From the NCBI GenBank assembly GCA_937949455.1, contig CALEDU010000033.1:1-5296 (forward strand): 5,296 nt of DNA, given 5' to 3'. This stretch comes from an uncultured Tepidimonas sp. Lineage in GTDB: Bacteria; Pseudomonadota; Gammaproteobacteria; Burkholderiales; Burkholderiaceae_C. Below the pieces are notes generated by a model. That model worked only from the letters and a program-made list of their open reading frames with translations, did no database searches and was not told the origin of the DNA. Of this stretch, positions 1 to 5,296 are shown piece after piece. The translations under genes were made by a program, and so were the position numbers. The first letter of the stretch is position 1, and each line of letters starts with the position of its first letter.

Positions 1-105
1 CTGAGCGTGGAACGCCTGGCCTATACCTACAACGATGTGCCGATGGAGCTGCGTCGCGGCTTGTACCGCACCGACCGACACCACTACCGCAACGAGCTCA
101 GCTAG
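1..105 (+). CDS. GntR-family transcriptional regulator, C-terminal fragment (partial, 5' end outside window)
   Basis: An open frame enters from the left edge in frame 1 and stops at TAG 103-105, giving the last 34 residues of a protein. The tail contains VERLAYTYNDVPMELRRGLY followed shortly by YRTDRHHYRNELS. This resembles the end of the UTRA ligand-binding domain of HutC-type GntR regulators, where a beta strand leads into a conserved R-G-x-Y-R-x-D-x-x-x-Y segment. The DNA-binding domain is not in the window. Family knowledge: UTRA regulators are usually repressors that release DNA on binding a small-molecule effector. In related betaproteobacteria a GntR gene commonly precedes sdhC, so control of the sdh operon is a reasonable inference; the effector is unknown. 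The family call rests on a short tail, so it is good but not certain. Confidence 0.75.
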   Translation: MSVERLAYTYNDVPMELRRGLYRTDRHHYRNELS

Positions 106-249
106 CCCCAACCCTCCATTATGCTGCATTGCAATAGAATGAGACAGTTCCCCGTCAGTGACCTGATGAATCATGACGAGTTCGCCGTCATGTCAACCAA
201 CGGCCTTGCCGACCATGGTGGCATGTTCTGATCCCCAGGAGTAAATTCC
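106..249 (+). promoter_or_regulatory. Leader and presumed promoter region of the sdh-gltA operon
   Basis: These 144 bases lie between the GntR-family stop and the sdhC start and form the longest non-coding stretch in the window. They hold a TAGAAT hexamer (135-140) that could serve as a -10 box but has no convincing -35 at the right distance. Short dyads occur at 124-134, 154-162, 166-174 and 172-192. A small open frame ends at TGA 229-231. A strong Shine-Dalgarno AGGAG sits at 237-241, eight bases before the sdhC ATG. The role as promoter is inferred from position; I cannot assign a transcription start. Confidence 0.5.
172..192. repeat. 7-bp perfect inverted repeat in the sdhC leader
   Basis: CATGACG at 172-178 is the exact reverse complement of CGTCATG at 186-192, with a 7-base spacer. 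It could be a protein-binding dyad or a modest RNA hairpin. No T-run follows, so it is not a typical intrinsic terminator for the upstream gene. The function is unknown. Confidence 0.45.
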
Positions 250-681
250 ATGACGCCCTTGCGCCCTGCGCGGCCCGAGTTCCGCAACATCAACGCCTTC
301 AAGGACCTGACGACCTACCGCCTGCCGCCGGCGGGCTGGGTATCGATCCTGCACCGCGTCAGCGGCGCCTTGATGTTTCTTCTGCTGCCGTTTGCGGTCT
401 GGATGATGGACGCCTCGCTGTCGTCGGAGCTGTCTTATGGCAGTTTTACAGCGGCATTCTCTGCGGGCATTGGGGTGATTCCCGGCTGGCTCGTCAAGTT
501 GGTGGTGCTGGCACTGATTTGGGCCTATTTGCACCACTTCTGTGCTGGCGTGCGCCACCTCATCATGGATGCCACCCACAAAGTGGACAAGGCCTACGGT
601 CGCTCGTCGGCCATCGTCACGCTGGCGCTGAGCCTGGGTTTGACGGTCGTGCTGGGCGCCAAACTGTTCGGCCTGTACTGA
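250..681 (+). CDS. sdhC: Succinate dehydrogenase cytochrome b556 subunit (SdhC)
   Basis: This 143-residue protein is one of the two membrane anchors of complex II. With SdhD it binds haem b and forms the ubiquinone site in the inner membrane. The signature SILHRVSG (residues 32-39) is present; Ser32 and Arg36 match the quinone-site Ser27 and Arg31 of E. coli SdhC. The second signature, HFCAGVRHLIMD (96-107), supplies His96, which matches the axial haem ligand His84 of E. coli. Three hydrophobic segments are visible at about 34-53, 78-100 and 119-141, as expected for the family. The start is supported by AGGAG at 237-241, eight bases upstream. It is the first gene of the sdh operon, 24 bases ahead of the preferred sdhD start. 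Length is slightly above the 129 residues of E. coli SdhC because of an N-terminal extension of about five residues and small differences elsewhere. Nothing looks broken. Confidence 0.96.
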   Translation: MTPLRPARPEFRNINAFKDLTTYRLPPAGWVSILHRVSGALMFLLLPFAVWMMDASLSSELSYGSFTAAFSAGIGVIPGWLVKLVVLALIWAYLHHFCAGVRHLIMDATHKVDKAYGRSSAIVTLALSLGLTVVLGAKLFGLY

Positions 682-693
682 TTCCCCCTTCAC

Positions 694-697
694 GGAG
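694..697 (+). promoter_or_regulatory. Ribosome binding site that decides the sdhD start
   Basis: GGAG at 694-697 is only two bases from the ATG at 700, which is too close for initiation, but eight bases from the ATG at 706. The second ATG also gives the N-terminus MAVNYGSKR, which fits the family better than MTMAVNYGS. The start of sdhD is therefore placed at 706. Confidence 0.75.
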
Positions 698-705
698 TAA
701 TGACA

Positions 706-1071
706 ATGGCGGTCAACTACGGCTCCAAGCGCGTCGTCACTGGCGCCCACTACGGCCTGCGCGACTGGATGGTCCAGCGCGCCACAGCAGTGTTCATGGC
801 CCTCTTTACTGTGGTTTTGCTGGCGCAAGTCATCTTTGCATCTGGCCCCATCGGCTACGAAACTTGGGCTGGCATCTTCGCCGCGCCGTGGATGAAGTTC
901 CTCACCTTTGGCGTGGTGGTCGCGCTGGCGTGGCATGCCTGGGTCGGCGTGCGCGACATCTGGATGGACTACATCAAACCCGTGGGCCTGCGTCTGGCCC
1001 TGCATCTCTTTACCCTCGTCTGGCTGGTCGGTTGCACGGGCTGGGCGTTTCAAGTGCTTTGGAGGCTGTAA
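706..1071 (+). CDS. sdhD: Succinate dehydrogenase hydrophobic membrane anchor subunit (SdhD)
   Basis: This 121-residue second anchor of complex II shares haem b and the ubiquinone pocket with SdhC. The N-terminal part carries GAHYGLRDWMVQR (13-25), the family's conserved stretch before the first helix. The helix II motif HAWVGVRDIWMDY (77-89) gives His77, matching the haem ligand His71 of E. coli SdhD, and Asp88-Tyr89, matching the quinone-site Asp82-Tyr83. Hydrophobic segments lie at about 26-46, 64-86 and 96-118. Length is close to the 115 residues of the E. coli protein. An in-frame ATG at 700 would add two residues, but its distance from GGAG argues against it. The stop at 1069-1071 is three bases before the sdhA ATG, so translation of sdhD and sdhA is probably coupled. 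The gene looks intact. Confidence 0.95.
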   Translation: MAVNYGSKRVVTGAHYGLRDWMVQRATAVFMALFTVVLLAQVIFASGPIGYETWAGIFAAPWMKFLTFGVVVALAWHAWVGVRDIWMDYIKPVGLRLALHLFTLVWLVGCTGWAFQVLWRL

Positions 1072-1074
1072 GCC

Positions 1075-2880
1075 ATGACCCTGACTGCGAACCTTCCCCG
1101 CCGGCGCTTTGACGTGGTGATCGTCGGCGCCGGTGGCTCCGGCATGCGCGCGTCGCTGCAGCTGGCGCGCGCCGGGCTCAATGTTGCGGTGCTGTCCAAG
1201 GTATTCCCAACGCGCTCGCACACCGTGGCCGCGCAGGGCGGCATCGGCGCATCGCTGGGCAACATGTCCGAGGACAACTGGCACTACCACTTCTACGACA
1301 CCGTCAAGGGCAGTGACTGGCTGGGCGACCAGGATGCCATCGAGTTCATGTGCCGCGAGGCGCCCAAGGTCGTCTACGAACTGGAGCACATGGGCATGCC
1401 GTTCGACCGCAACCCGGACGGCACCATCTACCAGCGCCCATTCGGCGGCCACACCGCCAACTATGGCGAAAAACCCGTACAGCGCGCCTGCGCCGCCGCC
1501 GACCGCACCGGCCACGCCATGCTGCACACGTTGTATCAACAAAACGTCGCTGCGCGCACCACTTTCTTCGTCGAATGGATGGCGCTGGACCTGATTCGCG
1601 ACGCCGACGGTGACGTGGTCGGTGTGACCGCGCTGGAGATGGAGACCGGCGACGTCTACATCCTGGAAGCCAAGGCCACGCTGCTGGCCACTGGCGGCGC
1701 CGGGCGCATTTATGCTGCCAGCACCAACGCCTTCATCAACACCGGTGACGGCCTGGGCATGGCTGCGCGCGCCGGCATCCCGTTGCAGGACATGGAGTTT
1801 TGGCAGTTCCACCCCACGGGCGTCGCCGGCGCCGGTGTACTGCTGACCGAGGGCTGCCGCGGCGAGGGCGCGATCTTGCTCAACAGCAACGGCGAACGCT
1901 TCATGGAGCGCTATGCGCCGACACTCAAGGACCTGGCGCCGCGCGATTTCGTCTCACGCTGCATGGACCAAGAGATCAAGGAAGGCCGTGGCTGCGGGCC
2001 GAACAAGGACTACATCCTGCTCAAGCTCGATCACCTGGGGCCCGAGACCATCCACAAGCGCTTGCCTTCGGTGTACGAGATCGGCATCAACTTTGCCAAT
2101 GTCGACATCACCAAAGAGCCGATCCCCGTGGTGCCGACCATCCACTACCAGATGGGCGGCATCCCGACCAATGTCAACGGCCAGGTCGTCGTACCGGATG
2201 GCCAGGGCGGACAAAAAGTGGTCAACGGCCTGTATGCGGTGGGCGAGTGCTCATGCGTGTCGGTGCACGGCGCCAACCGCCTCGGCACCAATTCGTTGCT
2301 GGACCTGCTGGTGTTTGGCCGCGCGGCAGGCAACCATATCGTGGCTCACCTGGACCGCAGCCGCGAACACAAAAACCTGCCCAAGGACGCCGCCGACCGC
2401 ACACTCGAGCGGCTCAGCCGCCTGGACTCGCGCGCCGACGGTGAATATGCACAAGCTGTGGCCAACGACATCCGCGCCACCATGCAGCAGCACGCGGGTG
2501 TGTTCCGCACCCAGGCCAGCATGGACGAGGGTGTGCGCAAGATCAATGCGCTGCGCGAGCGCGTCGGTGCCATCGTCCTCAAGGACAAGTCCAAGGTCTT
2601 CAACACCGCGCGCGTCGAGGCGCTGGAGGTGGAAAACCTGATCGAAGCCGCCCAAGCCACGATGACGTCCGCCGCCGCCCGTCACGAATGCCGGGGTGCA
2701 CACACCGTCAAAGACTACGAACGCGGCCCGGACGACGCCGAGTGCCCGCTGGGCCGCAACGACAAGGAGTGGATGAAGCACACCCTGTGGCACAGCGCCG
2801 ACAACTCCTTGACCTACAAGCCGGTCAATCTCAAGCCGCTGACGGTCGAATCGATCCCCCCTAAGGTCCGCACATTCTGA
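1075..2880 (+). CDS. sdhA: Succinate dehydrogenase flavoprotein subunit (SdhA)
   Basis: This 601-residue catalytic subunit oxidises succinate to fumarate and passes electrons through covalent FAD to SdhB; it sits on the cytoplasmic side of the membrane. The N-terminal dinucleotide-binding motif is VVIVGAGGSGMRA (14-26). RSHTVAAQGG (47-56) contains His49, the residue that covalently binds FAD (His45 in E. coli). Active-site residues visible are His246 in FHPTG, Arg290 in KDLAPRD (the proton-transfer arginine, Arg286 in E. coli), His357 in HYQMGGIPT and Arg402 in HGANRLGTNSLLD. The C-terminal domain, from about 450 to 601, ends in the usual KPVNLKPLTVESIPPK-type tail. Length is close to the 588 residues of E. 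coli SdhA. GGAGG at 1061-1065, inside the last codons of sdhD, lies nine bases before the ATG. All key residues are present, so the enzyme should be active once flavinylated, probably with help from the SdhE encoded downstream. Confidence 0.98.
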   Translation: MTLTANLPRRRFDVVIVGAGGSGMRASLQLARAGLNVAVLSKVFPTRSHTVAAQGGIGASLGNMSEDNWHYHFYDTVKGSDWLGDQDAIEFMCREAPKVVYELEHMGMPFDRNPDGTIYQRPFGGHTANYGEKPVQRACAAADRTGHAMLHTLYQQNVAARTTFFVEWMALDLIRDADGDVVGVTALEMETGDVYILEAKATLLATGGAGRIYAASTNAFINTGDGLGMAARAGIPLQDMEFWQFHPTGVAGAGVLLTEGCRGEGAILLNSNGERFMERYAPTLKDLAPRDFVSRCMDQEIKEGRGCGPNKDYILLKLDHLGPETIHKRLPSVYEIGINFANVDITKEPIPVVPTIHYQMGGIPTNVNGQVVVPDGQGGQKVVNGLYAVGECSCVSVHGANRLGTNSLLDLLVFGRAAGNHIVAHLDRSREHKNLPKDAADRTLERLSRLDSRADGEYAQAVANDIRATMQQHAGVFRTQASMDEGVRKINALRERVGAIVLKDKSKVFNTARVEALEVENLIEAAQATMTSAAARHECRGAHTVKDYERGPDDAECPLGRNDKEWMKHTLWHSADNSLTYKPVNLKPLTVESIPPKVRTF

Positions 2881-2904
2881 CGTCCTCAAGCCGGAGGTTT
2901 TCCC

Positions 2905-3606
2905 ATGGCCAAACGCATCTTCAAGATCTACCGCTACGACCCGGACAAGGACGCCAAGCCCTACATGCAGACGCTGGAGGTGGAACTCACCACCGAACGC
3001 ATGCTGCTGGACGCGCTGATCAAACTCAAGGAAATCGATCCGACGCTGGCGTTTCGGCGTTCCTGCCGCGAGGGTGTCTGCGGCTCCGATGCGATGAACA
3101 TCAACGGCAAGAACGGGCTGGCCTGCTTGACCAACCTGCGCACGCTGCCCGAGACGATCGTGCTCAAGCCCCTGCCCGGCTTGCCCGTGGTGCGCGACCT
3201 GATCGTGGACATGACGCTGTTTTTCAAGCAGTACCATTCGATCAAGCCCTACCTCATCAACGAGACCCAGCCGCCCGAAAAGGAGCGCCTGCAGTCGCCC
3301 GAAGAGCGCGAAGAGCTCAACGGCCTGTACGAATGCATCCTGTGCGCGAGTTGCTCCACCAGCTGCCCGAGCTTTTGGTGGAACCCGGACAAGTTCGTCG
3401 GCCCGGCTGGCCTGCTGCAGGCCTACCGTTTCATCGCCGACAGCCGTGATCAGGCCACCAGCGAGCGCCTGGACAACCTCGAGGACCCGTACCGGCTGTT
3501 CCGCTGCCACACCATCATGAACTGCGTCGATGTCTGCCCCAAGGGGCTCAACCCCACCAAGGCCATCGGCAAGATCAAGGAAATGATGGTGCGTCGCGCC
3601 GTCTGA
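2905..3606 (+). CDS. sdhB: Succinate dehydrogenase iron-sulfur subunit (SdhB)
   Basis: This 233-residue subunit carries electrons from the FAD of SdhA to ubiquinone through three iron-sulfur clusters. The N-terminal ferredoxin-like domain holds the [2Fe-2S] ligands Cys54, Cys59, Asp62 and Cys74; the Asp in place of a cysteine is also found in E. coli SdhB. The C-terminal domain holds [13 protein letters not shown] (143-155) and [14 protein letters not shown] (201-214). By alignment with E. coli, Cys144, Cys147, Cys150 and Cys211 bind [4Fe-4S], and Cys154, Cys201 and Cys207 bind [3Fe-4S]. Trp159 and His202 match the quinone-site Trp164 and His207. Length fits the family (238 in E. coli). GGAGG at 2893-2897, seven bases upstream, supports the start. 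It follows sdhA by 24 bases and precedes sdhE by 25. It could only be confused with fumarate reductase FrdB, which the SdhC/SdhD anchors and gene order argue against. Confidence 0.98.
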   Translation: MAKRIFKIYRYDPDKDAKPYMQTLEVELTTERMLLDALIKLKEIDPTLAFRRSCREGVCGSDAMNINGKNGLACLTNLRTLPETIVLKPLPGLPVVRDLIVDMTLFFKQYHSIKPYLINETQPPEKERLQSPEEREELNGLYECILCASCSTSCPSFWWNPDKFVGPAGLLQAYRFIADSRDQATSERLDNLEDPYRLFRCHTIMNCVDVCPKGLNPTKAIGKIKEMMVRRAV

Positions 3607-3611
3607 CCACT

Positions 3612-3645
3612 GCACGATCACGGACCCAAACATGGATGATCGTGC
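3612..3645 (+). promoter_or_regulatory. Perfect 9-bp inverted repeat enclosing the sdhE start codon
   Basis: GCACGATCA at 3612-3620 is the exact reverse complement of TGATCGTGC at 3637-3645. A U-G pair (3611 with 3646) could extend the stem to ten. The 16-base loop (3621-3636) contains the weak Shine-Dalgarno CGGA (3621-3624) and the ATG of sdhE (3632-3634). In mRNA this would form a hairpin presenting the initiation site in its loop. The repeat is seen directly; any effect on translation is inference, and a DNA-binding role is an alternative. Confidence 0.5.
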
Positions 3646-3928
3646 GCGGATCGACGAACGCCAGCTCAGCAAGCTGCGCTGGCGCTGTCGCCGCGGCCTG
3701 CTCGAGAACGATCTGTTCATCGAGCGCTTTTTCGAACGGTACGCACAGACCCTCACCCCATGCCAGGCCCGCGGCCTGGAAGCGCTGATGGACCTGAGCG
3801 ACAACGATTTGCTCGACCTGCTGTTGCGCCGCCGCGAGCCGGACGGTGCATTGGCTGCACCCGAGGTCATCGAAGTGCTGGCCCTGCTGCGCACTCCGCC
3901 ACGGGACAATGCGCTGTCGTCTAAATAG
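3632..3928 (+). CDS. sdhE: FAD assembly factor SdhE (SdhAF2/YgfY family)
   Basis: This small soluble protein of 98 residues belongs to the family that promotes covalent attachment of FAD to SdhA. The diagnostic RGxxE motif is present as RRGLLEND (20-27: Arg21, Gly22, Glu25), preceded by the typical LSKLRWRCRRG run and followed by an acidic helix with LMDLSDNDLLDLL (52-64). The family is a five-helix bundle of about 90 residues; E. coli SdhE has 88. The start has only a weak Shine-Dalgarno (CGGA 3621-3624, seven bases upstream) and is enclosed by an inverted repeat, so it may be translated less strongly than its neighbours, consistent with an assembly factor needed in small amounts. It lies 25 bases after sdhB and 27 before the preferred gltA start, next to the gene for its client subunit's partner. 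The gene looks intact. Confidence 0.94.
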   Translation: MDDRARIDERQLSKLRWRCRRGLLENDLFIERFFERYAQTLTPCQARGLEALMDLSDNDLLDLLLRRREPDGALAAPEVIEVLALLRTPPRDNALSSK

Positions 3929-3940
3929 CTTATCCACCAA

Positions 3941-3951
3941 ATTCCAGGAAT
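3941..3951. repeat. 11-base palindrome over the gltA ribosome binding site
   Basis: ATTCC-A-GGAAT is a perfect odd-length palindrome spanning the gltA Shine-Dalgarno (AGGA 3946-3949). The centre is a single base, so it cannot fold as a simple RNA hairpin. It could be a DNA-binding half-site pair or chance. Confidence 0.3.
3946..3949 (+). promoter_or_regulatory. Ribosome binding site that decides the gltA start
   Basis: AGGA at 3946-3949 directly abuts the ATG at 3950, leaving no spacer, but stands six bases from the in-frame ATG at 3956. The latter gives [12 protein letters not shown], the usual N-terminus of betaproteobacterial citrate synthases, so 3956 is preferred. Confidence 0.75.
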
Positions 3952-3955
3952 GCGC

Positions 3956-5266
3956 ATGAAACTCCAAGACCACAAAGCCACTCTGTCGTTTTCCAACGGC
4001 GCGCCCAGCGTCGAGCTGCCGATCTATTCCGGCACCATGGGTCCGGACGTGATCGATATCCGCAAGCTCTACGCCCAGACCGGCATGTTTACCTACGACC
4101 CTGGCTTCCTGTCCACGGCGTCGTGCCAGTCGTCCATCACCTACATCGACGGCGACAAGGGCGAGCTGCTCTACCGTGGCTATCCCATTGAGCAACTCGC
4201 GACCCAGTGCGACTACCTCGAGACCTGCTACCTGCTGCTGTACGGTGAGCTGCCCAATGCGGCGCAAAAAGCCGATTTCAGCCGGCGCGTGACCCTGCAC
4301 ACCATGGTCAATGAGCAGATGCAGTTCTTCCTGCGCGGCTTCCGGCGCGACGCGCACCCGATGGCGGTGCTGACGGGCCTGGTTGGAGCCATGTCGGCCT
4401 TCTACCACGACAGCACCGACATCAACAATCCGCAACACCGCGACATCGCCGCCATCCGCCTGATCGCCAAGCTGCCCACCCTGGTCGCCATGGCCTACAA
4501 GTACGGCGTTGGCCAGCCCTACATGTATCCGCGCAACAACTTGAGCTACGCGGGCAACTTCCTGCGCATGATGTTCGGCACACCGTGCGAGGAGTATGAG
4601 GTCAACCCAGTGCTCGAACGCGCGATGGACCGTATCCTCATCCTGCATGCCGATCACGAGCAAAACGCCTCCACCTCCACGGTGCGGCTGTGCGGCAGTT
4701 CTGGCACCAATCCTTTCGCAGCCATCGCTGCGGGCGTGGCCTGCCTGTGGGGCCCGGCGCACGGCGGTGCCAACGAGGCGTGCCTGAACATGCTGGAAGA
4801 AATCCAGGCCATGGGGGGCGTAGACAAGATCGGCGAGTTCATCGCCAAGGTCAAGGACAAGAACTCGGGCGTACGCCTGATGGGCTTCGGCCACCGCGTC
4901 TACAAGAATTACGACCCGCGCGCCAAATTGATGCAGGAGACCTGCAACGAGGTGCTGGGCGAACTGGGGTTGGAGAACGACCCGCTGTTCAAGCTGGCCA
5001 AGACGCTGGAGAAGATCGCGCTGGAGGACGACTACTTCGTGCAGCGCAAACTCTATCCCAATGTGGATTTCTACTCTGGCATCGTGCAGCGCGCCATCGG
5101 CATCCCGGTCAGTCTTTTCACGGGTATCTTCGCGCTTGCGCGCACGGTTGGCTGGATCGCCCAGCTCAACGAGATGCTGGCCGACCCCGAGTACAAGATT
5201 GGCCGGCCGCGCCAACTCTTTACCGGTTCGACCAAGCGCGACGTGGTGCCGATCGCCCAGCGCTGA
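3956..5266 (+). CDS. gltA: Citrate synthase, type II (GltA)
   Basis: This 436-residue cytoplasmic enzyme condenses acetyl-CoA with oxaloacetate to citrate, the entry step of the TCA cycle. The catalytic triad is visible: His269 in [10 protein letters not shown], His313 in [14 protein letters not shown] and Asp371 in PNVDFYSGI, matching His264, His305 and Asp362 of E. coli. Arg322 (DPRA), Arg396 (ALARTVGW) and the C-terminal GRPRQLFTG (416-424) fit substrate-binding positions. The N-terminal extension (1-60) and the conserved Tyr150, Arg168, Lys172 and Cys211, matching E. coli Tyr145, Arg163, Lys167 and Cys206, mark the hexameric type II form that is inhibited by NADH; inhibition here is inferred. 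Length is close to the 427 residues of E. coli GltA. An in-frame ATG at 3950 would add two residues but lacks spacing from AGGA. It is 27 bases after sdhE and is probably cotranscribed with sdh. Methylcitrate synthase is less likely, given the type II N-terminus and context. Confidence 0.97.
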   Translation: MKLQDHKATLSFSNGAPSVELPIYSGTMGPDVIDIRKLYAQTGMFTYDPGFLSTASCQSSITYIDGDKGELLYRGYPIEQLATQCDYLETCYLLLYGELPNAAQKADFSRRVTLHTMVNEQMQFFLRGFRRDAHPMAVLTGLVGAMSAFYHDSTDINNPQHRDIAAIRLIAKLPTLVAMAYKYGVGQPYMYPRNNLSYAGNFLRMMFGTPCEEYEVNPVLERAMDRILILHADHEQNASTSTVRLCGSSGTNPFAAIAAGVACLWGPAHGGANEACLNMLEEIQAMGGVDKIGEFIAKVKDKNSGVRLMGFGHRVYKNYDPRAKLMQETCNEVLGELGLENDPLFKLAKTLEKIALEDDYFVQRKLYPNVDFYSGIVQRAIGIPVSLFTGIFALARTVGWIAQLNEMLADPEYKIGRPRQLFTGSTKRDVVPIAQR

Positions 5267-5296
5267 TCGGCCTTGGCGGCGGGCGCGGGCTTGTCC
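5267..5296. other. Downstream flank of gltA, nothing recognised
   Basis: Only 30 GC-rich bases follow the gltA stop. I see no hairpin with a T-run and no start of another gene, so whether the transcript ends here cannot be judged. Confidence 0.6.

Noticed and set aside
193..1812. Long minus-strand open frame of 539 codons opposite sdhC, sdhD and the start of sdhA
   Set aside because: It lies antisense to three clearly conserved genes, and its translation is low-complexity in the manner of GC-rich shadow frames (rich in His, Gln, Arg, Val, Gly, Ala) with no recognisable domain. Strong codon bias on the + strand explains the lack of stops.
1800..2641. Alternative + strand frames of 214 and 242 codons inside sdhA
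   Set aside because: They overlap the catalytic core of SdhA in other frames, are rich in Arg, Ser and Pro as out-of-frame GC-rich translations are, and show no family motif.
3845..3861. GGTGCA-TTGGC-TGCACC hairpin within sdhE
   Set aside because: A 6-bp stem with a 5-base loop inside coding sequence and no T-run; such stems are expected by chance in GC-rich genes, and it is too far from the gltA start to suggest control.
2251..3996. Minus-strand open frame of 581 codons opposite sdhA, sdhB and sdhE
   Set aside because: It covers several well-supported + strand genes and crosses their boundaries; no motif or plausible promoter was seen. Treated as a shadow of GC-rich coding sequence.
3575..5215. 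Minus-strand open frame of 546 codons opposite sdhE and gltA
   Set aside because: Same reasoning: antisense to a complete citrate synthase with all catalytic residues, and composition typical of a shadow frame.
1..5296. Possible new defence, mobile or otherwise undescribed protein system
   Set aside because: Every gene is a recognised core TCA-cycle component or its regulator, with intact motifs; no transposase, integrase, toxin-antitoxin pair, repeat array or composition break was seen.

Overview
This window is a core-metabolism locus from a GC-rich betaproteobacterium. It is most likely Burkholderiales, probably Comamonadaceae-like, judging from the protein wording and the order sdhC-sdhD-sdhA-sdhB-sdhE-gltA behind a GntR-type regulator. 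The genus cannot be fixed from the sequence alone. I see no mobile element, CRISPR array, RNA gene or defence system. The protein-coding content is conventional; the less ordinary signals are small non-coding structures near the sdhC and sdhE starts.

Layout, all on the + strand: (1) 1-105 is the 3' end of a GntR-family regulator (UTRA-like C-terminus), cut by the window edge. (2) 106-249 is a 144-base leader with several short dyad symmetries, a possible small ORF ending at 231, and a good Shine-Dalgarno sequence for sdhC. (3) 250-3606 holds sdhC, sdhD, sdhA and sdhB, the four subunits of succinate dehydrogenase (complex II), with gaps of 3 to 24 bases. (4) 3632-3928 is sdhE, the small factor that helps attach FAD to SdhA. 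Its start codon lies in the loop of a perfect 9-bp inverted repeat. (5) 3956-5266 is gltA, a type II citrate synthase. (6) The last 30 bases hold nothing I can identify, and no terminator is visible before the window ends.

The genes form one functional set. Citrate synthase brings acetyl-CoA into the TCA cycle. SdhAB oxidises succinate to fumarate on the cytoplasmic face of the inner membrane, and SdhCD anchors the dimer, carries haem b and delivers electrons to ubiquinone. SdhE matures the flavoprotein subunit. Spacing of 30 bases or less from sdhC to gltA suggests a single transcript, and the upstream GntR protein is a plausible local regulator. All catalytic, metal-ligand, haem-ligand and allosteric residues that I could place are present, so every complete gene looks intact. 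The best starts for sdhD and gltA are the second of two closely spaced ATGs (706 and 3956).
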